A DNA stretch of 64,000 bases from positions 62,001-126,000 of the forward strand of contig NZ_WQFE01000001.1 in NCBI RefSeq assembly GCF_013033965.1, given 5' to 3'. Every line of letters starts with the position of its first letter. Position 1 is the stretch's first letter. This document shows, piece after piece, positions 17,123-26,161 of this stretch. Position numbers and translations under genes: made by a program. The DNA comes from Ruegeria atlantica (lineage in GTDB: Bacteria > Pseudomonadota > Alphaproteobacteria > Rhodobacterales > Rhodobacteraceae). The notes below the pieces were generated by a model, which made no database searches, had not been told where the DNA came from, and saw nothing but the letters and a program-made list of their open reading frames with translations.

Positions 17123-18469
17123 TTACGCGCCCGGGTTGCACTTACCCAGCTCGCCACCGGCGAACATCGGGTGCTCCGGATCGTACTCGACTTGCGCACG
17201 CGGCGTGATCTCGACGATTTCAAGCGTGTCATAGGCGTTGGTCGGGTTCTCGTTGCCCCGCACAACCAGCACGTCCTTGAAGCACTGGTGGTCGGCACCG
17301 CGATACCATGTCGGACCGTTGCCCAAGCCGTCGAACTCAAAGTCTTCCAGGGCTTCGACAACGCCGCATGGATTGAACGTACCAGCCCGTTCGACCGCGT
17401 CCGCATAAAGCAGAACCTGCGCATAGCAAGTCTGGGCCGAGTTGGACGGCGGCTTGCCGTACTTCTCACCAAAGGATTTAACGAAGGCCTTTGTGCCCTC
17501 ATCCTGCAACTGCCAGTTCCAGTTCATCGAACCCAGCACACCTTTGATGTTCTCGCCTGCACCGGCGGCCATCAGCTCGGAATAGAGCGGTACGACGATC
17601 TTGAAGTCCTTGCCGTTGGCAACCTTATCGAGCAGACCGAACTGGATCGCGTTGGTCAGCGAGTTCACCATGTTACCGCCATAGTGGTTCAGAACCAGAA
17701 CGTCCGCGCCCGAGTTCAGAACCGGAGCGATGTAGGACGAGAAGTCCGTCGACGCGAGCGGTGTCTTGACCGTGTTGACCGTTTCCCATCCCAAGGCTTC
17801 GGTCGAGGCAACGATCGACTCTTCCTGAGTCCAGCCCCAGTTGTAGTCGGCTGTCAGGTGATATGCGCGACGTTCCTTGCCCATCTCAGCCGCCAGCACC
17901 GGCGCGAGTGCTGCACCAGACATGTAGGCGTTGAAGAAATGGCGGAACCCGTTGGCTTTCTTATCCTTGCCTGTGGTGTCGTTGGCATGGGTCAGGCCGG
18001 CCATAAAGATAACGCCTGCCTCTTGGCAAAGGCCTTGAACCGCAACGGCCACGCCCGAGGACGACCCGCCGTTGATCATGATCGCGCCGTCTTTTTCGAT
18101 CATCGACTTGGCCGACGCGCGCGCCGCGTCCGATTTGGTCTGGGTATCGCCGGTGACGAACTCGACTTTCTTGCCGAGGATACCGTTCCCTTTCAGCGCT
18201 TTCGACGAAAATGTGTTCAGGCAACCTCCGTCGCCTTCGCCGTTCAGATGTTCGACCGCCAGTTGCTGCGCCAGCAATTCGTCATTGCCTTCTTCCGCAT
18301 AAGGTCCGGTTTGCGGAACATTGAAGCCCAGAGTCACGGATGACCCAGTCGGTTCATTTGTAAAGGCAGCGGCCGACGAAGCCGTAAAGATCGTAGGCAG
18401 GGCCAGACCGGAACCTGCTACGGCACCAGACTTCAGCACGCCGCGGCGCGTGACATTTTTGTTAGTCAT
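17123..18469 (-). CDS. ABC transporter substrate-binding protein, branched-chain amino acid type
   Basis: 448 residues from ATG 18469, which has GGGAGGAAT just upstream. The N-terminus carries a Tat-type signal: TRRGVLKSGAVAGSGLALPT, with probable cleavage near ASSAAA. The mature protein is a type I periplasmic binding protein (SVTLGFNVPQTGPYAEEGND, GGSSSGVAVAVQGLCQE, DYNWGWTQEESIV). Eleven-residue insertions around DGGCLNTFSSKAL and three cysteine pairs candidates suggest disulfides in the periplasm. Export folded through Tat is inferred from the twin arginines. It is the first and probably most expressed gene of the importer operon. Ligand unknown; AmiC/UrtA-like ligands such as amides or urea are possible besides amino acids. 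Confidence 0.92.
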   Translation of the reverse strand: MTNKNVTRRGVLKSGAVAGSGLALPTIFTASSAAAFTNEPTGSSVTLGFNVPQTGPYAEEGNDELLAQQLAVEHLNGEGDGGCLNTFSSKALKGNGILGKKVEFVTGDTQTKSDAARASAKSMIEKDGAIMINGGSSSGVAVAVQGLCQEAGVIFMAGLTHANDTTGKDKKANGFRHFFNAYMSGAALAPVLAAEMGKERRAYHLTADYNWGWTQEESIVASTEALGWETVNTVKTPLASTDFSSYIAPVLNSGADVLVLNHYGGNMVNSLTNAIQFGLLDKVANGKDFKIVVPLYSELMAAGAGENIKGVLGSMNWNWQLQDEGTKAFVKSFGEKYGKPPSNSAQTCYAQVLLYADAVERAGTFNPCGVVEALEDFEFDGLGNGPTWYRGADHQCFKDVLVVRGNENPTNAYDTLEIVEITPRAQVEYDPEHPMFAGGELGKCNPGA

Positions 18470-18538
18470 GTATTCCTCCCATTTCCATTTTTCGTCCTTT
18501 GGCTCCTCTTCCAGCAGACGAAAACGCACTTTTGTGCA

Positions 18539-18552
18539 TTCCAATAATGGAA
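18539..18552. promoter_or_regulatory. Palindrome in leader of transporter operon
   Basis: TTCCA-ATAA-TGGAA, 5-bp arms, about 70 bases upstream of the binding-protein start. A candidate operator; no known regulator can be named. Confidence 0.3.
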
Positions 18553-18597
18553 ATCGGACTGAAAATTTCTCAATAAATTACCGGTATTGAAACAAAA

Positions 18598-18638
18598 TTT
18601 TGTAAATTCATTCACGAAAAACTGGAATTTTTGTAAAT
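18598..18638. repeat. Direct repeat TTTTGTAAAT, two copies 31 bp apart
   Basis: Identical 10-mers at 18598-18607 and 18629-18638. The spacing is about three helical turns, which suits two regulator molecules on one face of the DNA. They lie about 130-170 bases upstream of the binding-protein start codon, where an activator or repressor would sit. Confidence 0.35.
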
Positions 18639-19051
18639 AATCAGGGAATCCCCCACGCGCCATGAATGGTTTCAGGCAGTTAAGTGTGAACTTCCATGGC
18701 AGCGACCCTTGGACTCAGACCCACCTGCCTCACGTTTCTATTGACACGCAACTGCAGACACATCTCACACCGAGACCTCCGACCTCACGCACCAGTTCCG
18801 GCAAACTCGGCCATACAAAAAAGCATGAAGGACATACGAACGAAATCGCAGCGTCAGCCCGATTTTCTTTGGTTTTCTTTGATTTGCCGAAAGTCAGATG
18901 ATTGCAGTCTAAAGCAGCCTCGCCAAAATCATGCACCCGAGATCAAACCACCAGCGATTTCATCGACAGGAATCCGAATGCAGCCAGCGCTTCAAGCCAC
19001 TAGAATTACCAGATAATTCTAAATCGGGAAATCAAACGAGACGGTCCTGAG

Positions 19052-19141
19052 TGGCGGGGAGACAGGGATTCGAACCCTGGGAACGCTCTCACGTTCAACG
19101 GTTTTCAAGACCGCCGCATTCGACCACTCTGCCACCTCCCC
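19052..19141 (-). tRNA. tRNA-Ser(UGA)
   Basis: Acceptor stem GGGGAGG pairs with TCTCCCC (last pair G-U), discriminator G and CCA encoded. Anticodon loop CTTGAAA gives anticodon UGA, reading UCA serine codons. The long variable arm (TTGAACGTGAGAGCGTTC) is the class II arm expected for serine. T-arm CAGGG-TTCGAAT-CCCTG is perfect. Length 90 bases. Confidence 0.97.
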
Positions 19142-19153
19142 GCTTGAGGCCGG

Positions 19154-19181
19154 GTCTAAGGCCATCGCGCAGCGGTGGCAA
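19154..19181 (-). promoter_or_regulatory. Candidate promoter of tRNA-Ser
   Basis: TTGCCA (19176-19181), 16-base spacer, TTAGAC (19154-19159), ending 12 bases before the tRNA 5' end. Moderate match to sigma70 consensus. Confidence 0.3.
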
Positions 19182-19343
19182 GTCCAAATAGGGAAATCTT
19201 GCCGAAGCACTTGCTGCGGTCTTTCCATGACACTTTGCCCGCGTTATGATCTGCAGGAAAGACCGGAGCAGGCTGGCAATACAGAACCAGCAGTCGGCGG
19301 CGGGTCTCGGGAAACGAGGCCCAATCAGGCAAGGGATGACAAA

Positions 19344-20564
19344 ATGAAGCGAGCGACTGAGACACGCGCACATCCGCGAGCGTTAGCGGCTTTGGCCGTT
19401 ATGTCCGTGGTTTTAGCTGGTTGCGACGAGGCGCTTTCCCCAGACAATGTCTCGGCAGAAGCCGAAAGTTCTGAAACAGAAAATGAAGGCCGGACCGACC
19501 TGTTCCCCATACCCGCCGGCAGCCCGAAAGATGACGTCGAAGCCCCCGAGGTTTTTCAGCTGTCTGAGCCCGGGCTATGGGACGGCCGCCCGTCTTTGGG
19601 CGGCATATGGGTTGCCCACCCTGATGTGACACAGCCCGAACGTGTGCGCGTCAAAAACCCCAAGAACAACAAAACGATCACTGCAGCGCTATTCCGTCGC
19701 GAAAGAAATCTGCCGGGCCCTGAGTTGCAGCTATCCTCTGACGCCGCCGAAAAGCTGGGTATCCTGGCGGGCGCTCCAACGAAAGTTGACGTTGTCGCTC
19801 TTCGTCGCAAGGCGCCTGAGCCTGAGCCTGAGCCTGAGCCAGCTGCCGAGGAACCGGAAACCGAAAAGGCCCCTGCCGCGGAATCGCAGACTGCGGCTGC
19901 GAATGAACCCAAGGCTGACGTCACCGAAAATGAGGCCGCCGCAACCGAAAAGCCTGCCAAGCTCAAATGGTGGCAGCGCAAAAAGCCCGCTGCTACGGCC
20001 GGTGCCGCGACAGCGGCTGCTGTAGCTGCCGAAGCCGCAACCGACACGGCCACCGAGACAGCCGCAGAAACGGCGGCTGAGACGGTTGAAGCGGCTTCCG
20101 AAGCAGCGCCATCAGCTTCTCTGGTAGACCCGGAAGTCACTCCACCGGCTGAACAACCTGCCAAGCGGAAATGGTGGCAAAAGAAAAAACCTGATGAAAT
20201 CACCGAAACGCCGCTTGACCCGATTGCGGGCGCGGCGGCGGCGATTGACGCGGCCGAACCCACACCGGCTGGCGCTGCAGCAGCCACAACCACCAGCGCT
20301 TCGGCAGCCACGACGGCTTCGGTATCGTCCTTGTCGAAACCGTTTGTCCAGGTGGGCACATTTGGGGTTGAAGCCAACGCCGACAGTGCTGCCAACAAGA
20401 TCCGCCGCAATGGGTTGCCCGCCGAGGTGCGAGAACTGACCTCGGACGGCAAACCTGTCTGGAGGGTTCTGGTAGGTCCCGCCACGACCCGCTCGGAACG
20501 CAACGCTATGCAGCGTGATATCAAAGATTTGGGCTTTACCGACGCGTTCACCGTCAAAAACTGA
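19344..20564 (+). CDS. Lipoprotein with C-terminal SPOR domain
   Basis: 406 residues from ATG 19344. The signal AALAVMSVVLAGC ends in a lipobox, so the protein is lipidated at that Cys. A conserved N-terminal part (about 60-160, LWDGRPSLGGIWVAHPD) is followed by a long Ala/Glu/Thr-rich disordered region with a Glu-Pro repeat, in which a basic-aromatic motif occurs twice (KWWQRKKP and KWWQKKKP, about 65 residues apart). The last 75 residues, FVQVGTFGVEANADSAANKI to the end, are a SPOR domain, which binds denuded peptidoglycan at division sites. It is 16 bases upstream of the carboxypeptidase gene, so both probably act on the septal wall, in the style of RlpA partners. Confidence 0.85.
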   Translation: MKRATETRAHPRALAALAVMSVVLAGCDEALSPDNVSAEAESSETENEGRTDLFPIPAGSPKDDVEAPEVFQLSEPGLWDGRPSLGGIWVAHPDVTQPERVRVKNPKNNKTITAALFRRERNLPGPELQLSSDAAEKLGILAGAPTKVDVVALRRKAPEPEPEPEPAAEEPETEKAPAAESQTAAANEPKADVTENEAAATEKPAKLKWWQRKKPAATAGAATAAAVAAEAATDTATETAAETAAETVEAASEAAPSASLVDPEVTPPAEQPAKRKWWQKKKPDEITETPLDPIAGAAAAIDAAEPTPAGAAAATTTSASAATTASVSSLSKPFVQVGTFGVEANADSAANKIRRNGLPAEVRELTSDGKPVWRVLVGPATTRSERNAMQRDIKDLGFTDAFTVKN

Positions 20565-20580
20565 AACAAAGGAGGCTCCC

Positions 20581-21747
20581 ATGCTGTCCTCGCTGCGATC
20601 ATCTGTTTTGACCCTCGGGTTGGCGCTGTTTGCCTTTCCCGCCCACGCCTTCGATACGACAGCCCGCGCGGCCTATGTGATTGACCAGACGACCGGAACG
20701 GTTCTGCTGTCCAAGGAAGCGGACCAGCCGCTGCCGCCTGCGTCGATGTCCAAACTGATGACGCTCTATGTCGCGTTTGAAGCGTTGCGTGATGGACGCC
20801 TGACCCTGGGTGAAACCCTGCCCGTTTCGGAACACGCCATGAGCTATGGCGGCTCGACCATGTTCCTGAACACACAGGACCGCGTCACAGTCGAGGACCT
20901 GTTGCGAGGCATTATCGTTCTGTCCGGCAACGACGCCTGCGTCGTGATTGCCGAGGCGCTCAGCCCCGATGGGACCGAGGCAGGGTTTGCCCGTTACATG
21001 ACACAACGCGCCAAGCAAATGGGCATGGACAATTCGAACTTCGCCAATTCGAACGGCTGGCCGGCAGCCGGCCACATGATGTCGGTTCACGACCTCGCTG
21101 TTCTGGCCAATCGGCTGATCAGCGATTTCCCGGAATATTACCCTCTGTTCGCCGAAGAAGAGTTTGAATTCGATGGCCGTGCGCCGTCGAACAAACGCAA
21201 CCGCAACCCGTTGCTGAAACTGGGCATCGGGGCAGACGGCTTGAAAACCGGACACACGCAAGAGGCAGGCTATGGCCTTGTCGGTTCGGCCAAACAAGGT
21301 GACCGCCGTGTGGTCTTTGTCCTGACCGGGCTCGACAGTACCGCTCGCCGCGCAGAGGAGGCTGAGGCCGTGGTTAACTGGTCGTTTCGCAATTTTGTCG
21401 AGAGGACAATTGCCGACGCAGAAACGCCGATAGCCGAAGCTCAGATTTGGATGGGGGCCGAAAAGACCGTTGGGCTCGTACCCGAAGAGGATCTGACCCT
21501 GTTGTTCCCAGTTCTCAACGACAAGAACGTCGAAGCCGAGGTCGTCTATGAAGGTCCGATCAACGCGCCTGTCGAAAAGGGGCAAAAATTGGCGGAACTG
21601 GTGATCACACCCGAAGGGTTGCCAGAAATCCGCCGTCCTCTGTTTGCCGCCAAGGACGTGCCTGTGGGTGGTTTCGTCGTGCGCATGAAAACCGTAGGTG
21701 GAATCGTTCTGGAAGACGTGATCGGCAATCCGCTGGAGGCGATGTGA
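20581..21747 (+). CDS. D-alanyl-D-alanine carboxypeptidase (PBP5/6, peptidase S11)
   Basis: 388 residues from ATG 20581, which has AAAGGAGG six bases upstream. Signal peptide with cleavage after AHA (about residue 23). Catalytic motifs are complete: SMSK (55-58, nucleophile Ser55 and Lys58), SGN (115-117) and KTG (222-224). The C-terminal PBP5 beta domain follows (LLFPVLNDKNVEAEV). It trims the terminal D-Ala of peptidoglycan pentapeptides. The end shows no obvious amphipathic membrane anchor longer than a few turns. It overlaps tmk by four bases. Confidence 0.95.
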   Translation: MLSSLRSSVLTLGLALFAFPAHAFDTTARAAYVIDQTTGTVLLSKEADQPLPPASMSKLMTLYVAFEALRDGRLTLGETLPVSEHAMSYGGSTMFLNTQDRVTVEDLLRGIIVLSGNDACVVIAEALSPDGTEAGFARYMTQRAKQMGMDNSNFANSNGWPAAGHMMSVHDLAVLANRLISDFPEYYPLFAEEEFEFDGRAPSNKRNRNPLLKLGIGADGLKTGHTQEAGYGLVGSAKQGDRRVVFVLTGLDSTARRAEEAEAVVNWSFRNFVERTIADAETPIAEAQIWMGAEKTVGLVPEEDLTLLFPVLNDKNVEAEVVYEGPINAPVEKGQKLAELVITPEGLPEIRRPLFAAKDVPVGGFVVRMKTVGGIVLEDVIGNPLEAM

Positions 21748-22370
21748 CGAAGGCCGGGTTGTTCCTGACCTTCGAAGGCATTGACGGGTCTGGAAAGTCA
21801 TCACAAGCGCGCATGCTTGCCGAACACTTGCGTGACCTCGGTCACGATGTGGTCTTGACCCGTGAACCAGGAGGCTCCGATGGTGCCGAAGAAATCCGAC
21901 GCCTTGTTCTGGAAGGCGATCCAGATCGCTGGTCGGCGGAAACCGAAATCCTGCTGTTCACCGCCGCACGCCGGGACCATCTTGAACGCACGATCAACCC
22001 AGCGCTGGCCGAAGGCAAAGTCGTGATTTGCGACAGGTTTGCCGACAGCACCCGCATGTATCAGGGCCTGTCGCGCGGCGATCTGCGGGGCCTGGTGGAC
22101 CAGTTGCACAATCTGATGATCGGGCGCGAACCCGATCTGACCGTTTTAATCGACATGGACCCCGAAACCGGCCTGTCCCGTGCGAAGGGGCGTCAGGGAA
22201 CGGAGGAACGGTTCGAGGATTTCGGTCTGGATCTGCAACAACAGATGCGCGCGGGCTTTCTGGCCCTTGCGGACGAGTTTTCCGACCGTTTCCGCGTTAT
22301 CGACGGCAACCGGGACATGGACAGTGTTGCACAGGATGTGACAGATATCGTTCTGCAAGCATTGCGATAG
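21744..22370 (+). CDS. tmk: Thymidylate kinase
   Basis: 208 residues. P-loop FEGIDGSGKSS (10-20), TREPGGSDGAE, the DR motif in VVICDRFADSTRMYQG and the lid region SRAKGRQGTEERFED identify TMP kinase, which makes dTDP for DNA synthesis. Start is GTG, inside the GTGA overlap with the carboxypeptidase stop; no ATG is available at the family N-terminus, so coupling is expected. It is followed after 7 bases by holB, the usual alphaproteobacterial order. Confidence 0.97.
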   Translation: MTKAGLFLTFEGIDGSGKSSQARMLAEHLRDLGHDVVLTREPGGSDGAEEIRRLVLEGDPDRWSAETEILLFTAARRDHLERTINPALAEGKVVICDRFADSTRMYQGLSRGDLRGLVDQLHNLMIGREPDLTVLIDMDPETGLSRAKGRQGTEERFEDFGLDLQQQMRAGFLALADEFSDRFRVIDGNRDMDSVAQDVTDIVLQALR

Positions 22371-22377
22371 ACGATAG

Positions 22378-23499
22378 ATGAGCGACGACACTCCGACCCC
22401 GGATCAGGCACCTGGTGCCCCGCACCCGCGTGAGACACTGCGCCTGTTTGGACAAGACGCAGCGGAACAGACCTTTCTGACGGCCTATACCTCTGAGCGT
22501 CTGCACCATGGGTGGCTGTTGACGGGGCCGCGCGGCGTGGGCAAAGCAACGCTGGCGTGGCGGATTGCCCGGTTCCTGCTGGCAACGCCTCCGGTCGAGG
22601 ATGACGGGTTGTTTGGTGCGCCACCTCCGCCCGAAAGTCTGGATATCGATCCGGAACATCCCGTCGCCAACCGCATTCTGGCCGGAGCGGAACCCGGATT
22701 GGCTGCAATCACCCGGTCTCTGAACGATCAGGGACGGCTGCGCAATGAGATCGTGGTTGATGACATCCGCAAGCTCGGCAAGTTCTTTGGGCTTTCCTCA
22801 ACTGACGGTGGCCGTCGCGTTGTGATCGTGGATGCCGCAGATGAGATGAACGTCAGCGCAGCCAACGCGCTGTTGAAAATGCTCGAGGAGCCCCCGGCCC
22901 GCACCACCTTGCTGCTGATCTCGCACCAGCCGTCGCGCCTGCTTCCGACGATCCGGTCCCGGTGCCGGACGCTGCGCCTGTCACCGCTGGGACCCAAAGA
23001 CATGGAAGCCGCGCTGATGCAGACCGGCGCAGAAATACCTGCGAGTACAGACCATCTGGCTGCACTGGCGGCAGGCTCCGTCGGTGATGCGGTTCGCCTG
23101 ATCAATCTGGGCGGGCTGGAGATTTACGCCGAACTGATCGCCATTCTGGGCACCCTGCCCCGCATGGACCGCCAACGCGCGCTGGCTTTGGCCGAGGCTG
23201 CAGCCCAACGTGGCGCGGCAGAGCGGTTTGAACTGTTACTCACCTTGATCGACGTCGCTTTGTCCCGTCTCGCGATGACCGGCGCAACCGGTGCGCCCCT
23301 GTTGCCCGAGGCCGCGCTGAACGAGGCAGAAACACTTGCCCGCCTGTCGCCCTCACCTCACCAGGCGCGCAAATGGGCAGAAGTTGCCGCAATGATCACC
23401 GCGCGCGCGCGCCATGGGCAGGCGGTGAACCTTGACCCTGCCGCTCTGGTCCTAGATACGGTGTTCAAGATACAGGAAACCGCCGGTCAGAGCAGATGA
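22378..23499 (+). CDS. holB: DNA polymerase III subunit delta-prime
   Basis: 373 residues. Clamp-loader AAA+ fold: P-loop-like GPRGVGKAT (49-57), sensor/SRC region IRSRCRTLRLSPL, and the helical collar at the C-terminus. The four zinc-binding cysteines of E. coli delta-prime are not visible in the 80-115 region, which here is Pro-rich (FGAPPPPESLDIDPEHP); many alphaproteobacterial versions also lack them. It lies between tmk and tatD, and shares an ATGA overlap with tatD. Confidence 0.94.
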   Translation: MSDDTPTPDQAPGAPHPRETLRLFGQDAAEQTFLTAYTSERLHHGWLLTGPRGVGKATLAWRIARFLLATPPVEDDGLFGAPPPPESLDIDPEHPVANRILAGAEPGLAAITRSLNDQGRLRNEIVVDDIRKLGKFFGLSSTDGGRRVVIVDAADEMNVSAANALLKMLEEPPARTTLLLISHQPSRLLPTIRSRCRTLRLSPLGPKDMEAALMQTGAEIPASTDHLAALAAGSVGDAVRLINLGGLEIYAELIAILGTLPRMDRQRALALAEAAAQRGAAERFELLLTLIDVALSRLAMTGATGAPLLPEAALNEAETLARLSPSPHQARKWAEVAAMITARARHGQAVNLDPAALVLDTVFKIQETAGQSR

Positions 23500-24302
23500 G
23501 CGATACCCCCCAAATCACCGACAGCCATTGCCATCTGGACTTCCCCGATTTCGAGGGTCAGCTGGATCAGATCGTGACCAATGCCGCCGAAGCTGGCGTG
23601 ACGCGCATGGTGACCATCTGCACCCGCTTGCGGAACGAACCAACCGTCCGCGCCATCGCCGAGGCCCACGCGCCTGTCTTCTACGCCGCAGGCACACACC
23701 CCATGAGCGCTGCTGATGAGCCGATGGCGTCCGTCGACGAACTTGTCGCTTTGTCCCGGCATCCAAAATTTGTCGGCATCGGCGAAACCGGATTGGACTA
23801 TCACTATACTGCGGACAGCGCTGCGGTGCAGAAGCAATCGTTGCGGGTTCATATCGAGGCCGCCCAACGCACCGGTCTGCCCCTGATCATCCACGCCCGT
23901 GCCGCCGATGACGACATAGCCCGCATTCTGGCCGAGGAGCACCGCAACGCGCCCTATTCTTGCGTCATGCACTGCTTCTCATCCTCAGCTGAACTGGCCA
24001 AGGCCGCCCTGGAGTTGGGGTTCTATTTGTCGATGTCCGGCATAGCGGCCTTCCCCAAAAGTCAGGAGTTGCGCGACATCTTCGCCAGTGCTCCGGTCGA
24101 GCGCGTCCTTGTTGAAACCGACGCGCCATATCTGGCCCCGCCCCCTTATCGTGGAAAGCGGAATGAGCCCGCCTATACTGCCCACACGGCCCGAAAAGGG
24201 GCCGAGTTATTTGGGATGGACTACGCCGAATTCGCAGCCCAAACACAGGCCAATTTTAATCGGTTGTTCACCAAGGCTGCGACATACAAGGCGGCTGCAT
24301 GA
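23496..24302 (+). CDS. tatD: TatD-family metal-dependent DNase
   Basis: 268 residues. Metal ligands: DSHCHLDF (His-x-His at 11 and 13), GETGLDYHY (Glu), IIHARAADDD (His), MHCFSSS (His) and ETDAPYLAPPPYRGKRNEP (Asp), the full TatD set. The family acts as 3'-5' exonuclease in DNA repair and oxidative damage handling. It overlaps both neighbours by four bases. Confidence 0.95.
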   Translation: MSDTPQITDSHCHLDFPDFEGQLDQIVTNAAEAGVTRMVTICTRLRNEPTVRAIAEAHAPVFYAAGTHPMSAADEPMASVDELVALSRHPKFVGIGETGLDYHYTADSAAVQKQSLRVHIEAAQRTGLPLIIHARAADDDIARILAEEHRNAPYSCVMHCFSSSAELAKAALELGFYLSMSGIAAFPKSQELRDIFASAPVERVLVETDAPYLAPPPYRGKRNEPAYTAHTARKGAELFGMDYAEFAAQTQANFNRLFTKAATYKAAA

Positions 24303-25096
24303 TCGAATTGCGAAGCACCATCCTGGGCTGCGGATCTTCCGGCGGAGTTCCCCGGCTGGGCGGTCATTGGGGGGATTGCGACCCGAGTAACCCCAAAAAC
24401 ACCCGCCGGCGCTGTTCGATGCTGGTGGAACGCGACGGCCCAGATGGAACAACCTCCGTGCTGATCGACACCACCCCGGACATGCGCAGCCAGTTGCTGG
24501 ACAGCGGGACGGGGCGTCTGGATGGGGTGATCTACACCCATTCCCACGCAGACCATGTTCACGGCATCGACGACCTGCGTATGATCGTTTTCAACATGCG
24601 CGAACGCGTGCCCGTCTGGGCCGATGGAGACACGCAGAACGCCCTGCTGGGGCGGTTCGGCTACGCCTTTATTCAACCCGAAGGGTCGCCCTATCCGCCG
24701 ATCCTTGATCTGAAAACCATTGACGGCCCGTTTGAGGTGGACGGACCCGGCGGTCCGATCCCGTTTCATCCTTTCAAGGTCAATCACGGCTCGATCGACT
24801 CGCTGGGCTTCCGGATGGGCAAGCTGGCTTACTTACCGGATGTGGCGGAGATCTACGACGACGCATGGTCGATGATGCAAGGGTTGGATTGCCTGGTGAT
24901 CGACGCGCTACGCCGAAAGCCTCACCCGACGCATGCGCATTTGGAAAAAACGCTGCGCTGGATCGAACAGCTGAGCCCCAAGCGTGCGGTCCTGACCAAC
25001 ATGCATATCGATCTGGACTATGCCACGGTCGATGCGGAAACCGCCGACTACATCACTCCTGCCTATGACGGAATGGTAATCCATCAGGCGCTTTAA
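24299..25096 (+). CDS. Metallo-beta-lactamase-fold hydrolase, PhnP-like
   Basis: 265 residues. The metal motif THSHADHVHGIDD (80-92) and further ligands in VNHGSIDSLG and YLPDV are present, and the cysteine pattern CGSSGGVPRLGGHWGDCDPS matches the structural metal site of PhnP-type phosphodiesterases. PhnP opens cyclic ribose 1,2-phosphate in phosphonate degradation, but no phn gene lies here; as a tatD neighbour in alphaproteobacteria the family is of unknown physiological role. Confidence 0.9.
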   Translation: MIELRSTILGCGSSGGVPRLGGHWGDCDPSNPKNTRRRCSMLVERDGPDGTTSVLIDTTPDMRSQLLDSGTGRLDGVIYTHSHADHVHGIDDLRMIVFNMRERVPVWADGDTQNALLGRFGYAFIQPEGSPYPPILDLKTIDGPFEVDGPGGPIPFHPFKVNHGSIDSLGFRMGKLAYLPDVAEIYDDAWSMMQGLDCLVIDALRRKPHPTHAHLEKTLRWIEQLSPKRAVLTNMHIDLDYATVDAETADYITPAYDGMVIHQAL

Positions 25097-25159
25097 AACC
25101 TCACGCAACCGACCCGGGACGCCCCAGTCTTGTGTCGACCCAGCTTGCAAAGCGGTGCC

Positions 25160-26092
25160 ATGCTCCAAAGCCTGATTGACGTAATTCTACCGGTTTTCCT
25201 TGTGATCGGAGCAGGTTATGCCTCGACCCGGCTGGGGTATTTCAAGGAAATCCACATCGACGGGTTGATGAAATTCACCCAGGGCTTTGCCATCCCATGT
25301 CTGCTGTTCCTTGCAATTTCGCATCTGGATCTGAGCGCCAGTTTCGATCCGCGGCTTTTAGCCAGTTTCTATACCGCTGCGGGTCTGTGTTTTGCCGCGG
25401 GCTTGTTTGGTGCAAGGTTTATCTTTGGCCGGGATTGGGAAGATTGTGTTGCCATCGGGTTCTGCTGTCTGTTTTCGAATTCAGTTCTTTTGGGTCTGCC
25501 AATTACCGAACGCGCTTACGGCCCGGAAAACCTGACCGGAAACTATGCGATCATCGCCTTCCATTCGCCCTTTTGCTACGGCGTTGGCATCACAGTGATG
25601 GAGGTCATACGAAACCGCGGCCATGGCGGCCCTCAGATGGTCAAATCCATCCTGTCCGCCATGTTCCGCAATGCGCTAATCCTTGGCATTGCACTGGGTT
25701 TCGCGGTGAATCTGTCGGGTATAGGCATGCCTGCGGTCGTTGACGAAGCCCTTGGCCTTGTGACCCGCGCCGCGCTGCCCGGAGCGCTGTTCGCATTGGG
25801 CGGAGTGCTCGTGAAATACAAGCCCGAAGGTGATTTGCGGACTATCGCCTTTGTCTGCACAGTCTCGCTGATGCTGCATCCCGGCCTTGTCTGGCTATTC
25901 GGATCAACAGTCGGCCTGCCACAGGATCTATTCCGGTCGGGCGTTTTGAACGCCGCGATGGCACCTGGTTTCAATGCCTATATTTTCGCCAATATGTATG
26001 GGCGTGCGAAACGGGTTGCGGCCTCTTCCGTTCTGGTCGGAACCGGCGTTTCGATCCTGACGGTCTGGCTTTGGCTGACGTTATTGGGATAG
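25160..26092 (+). CDS. AEC (auxin efflux carrier) family transporter
   Basis: 310 residues from ATG 25160 (first ATG; the frame is open from a TTG 30 bases upstream). Ten hydrophobic segments in two halves, starting LIDVILPVFLVIGAGYASTR. Conserved features of the AEC family include NSVLLGLPITERAYG in the first half and the second-half AMAPGFNAYIFANMYGRAKR. Members export organic acids such as malate in bacteria; substrate here is unknown. Short leader of about 60 bases after the PhnP-like gene, so probably a separate unit. Confidence 0.9.
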   Translation: MLQSLIDVILPVFLVIGAGYASTRLGYFKEIHIDGLMKFTQGFAIPCLLFLAISHLDLSASFDPRLLASFYTAAGLCFAAGLFGARFIFGRDWEDCVAIGFCCLFSNSVLLGLPITERAYGPENLTGNYAIIAFHSPFCYGVGITVMEVIRNRGHGGPQMVKSILSAMFRNALILGIALGFAVNLSGIGMPAVVDEALGLVTRAALPGALFALGGVLVKYKPEGDLRTIAFVCTVSLMLHPGLVWLFGSTVGLPQDLFRSGVLNAAMAPGFNAYIFANMYGRAKRVAASSVLVGTGVSILTVWLWLTLLG

Positions 26093-26161
26093 CGTGGCGT
26101 CCCACGAATTGACTTTGCAGCAGCCGGACACACCTATCGGAAGAACCACAGGACACATAGT

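Larger units (their letters stand above)
18470..19051. other. Intergenic region of about 580 bases
   Basis: No convincing gene on either strand. The half next to the binding-protein gene (18530-18650) is AT-rich and should hold its promoter and operators; see the repeats noted there. A 7-bp inverted repeat, AGAATTA/TAATTCT, lies at 19002-19020 downstream of the tRNA, without a T-run. The middle (18660-19000) has short frames only and no recognisable element. Confidence 0.5.

Noticed and set aside
19556..20875. Long minus-strand open frame (439 codons) opposite the SPOR lipoprotein and start of the carboxypeptidase
   Set aside because: It is the complement of an Ala/Glu-rich GC-rich gene, has low-complexity Ala/Ser/Val composition, no domain and no ribosome-binding site; the plus-strand genes explain the region.
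20599..21804. Minus-strand open frame of about 400 codons opposite the carboxypeptidase gene
   Set aside because: Antisense shadow: catalytic motifs SxxK, SGN and KTG are all on the plus strand, and the antisense product is His/Gln/Arg-rich without a domain.
26093..26107. CGTGG-CGTC-CCACG stem after the AEC transporter gene
   Set aside because: Short stem without a T-run; could be chance.
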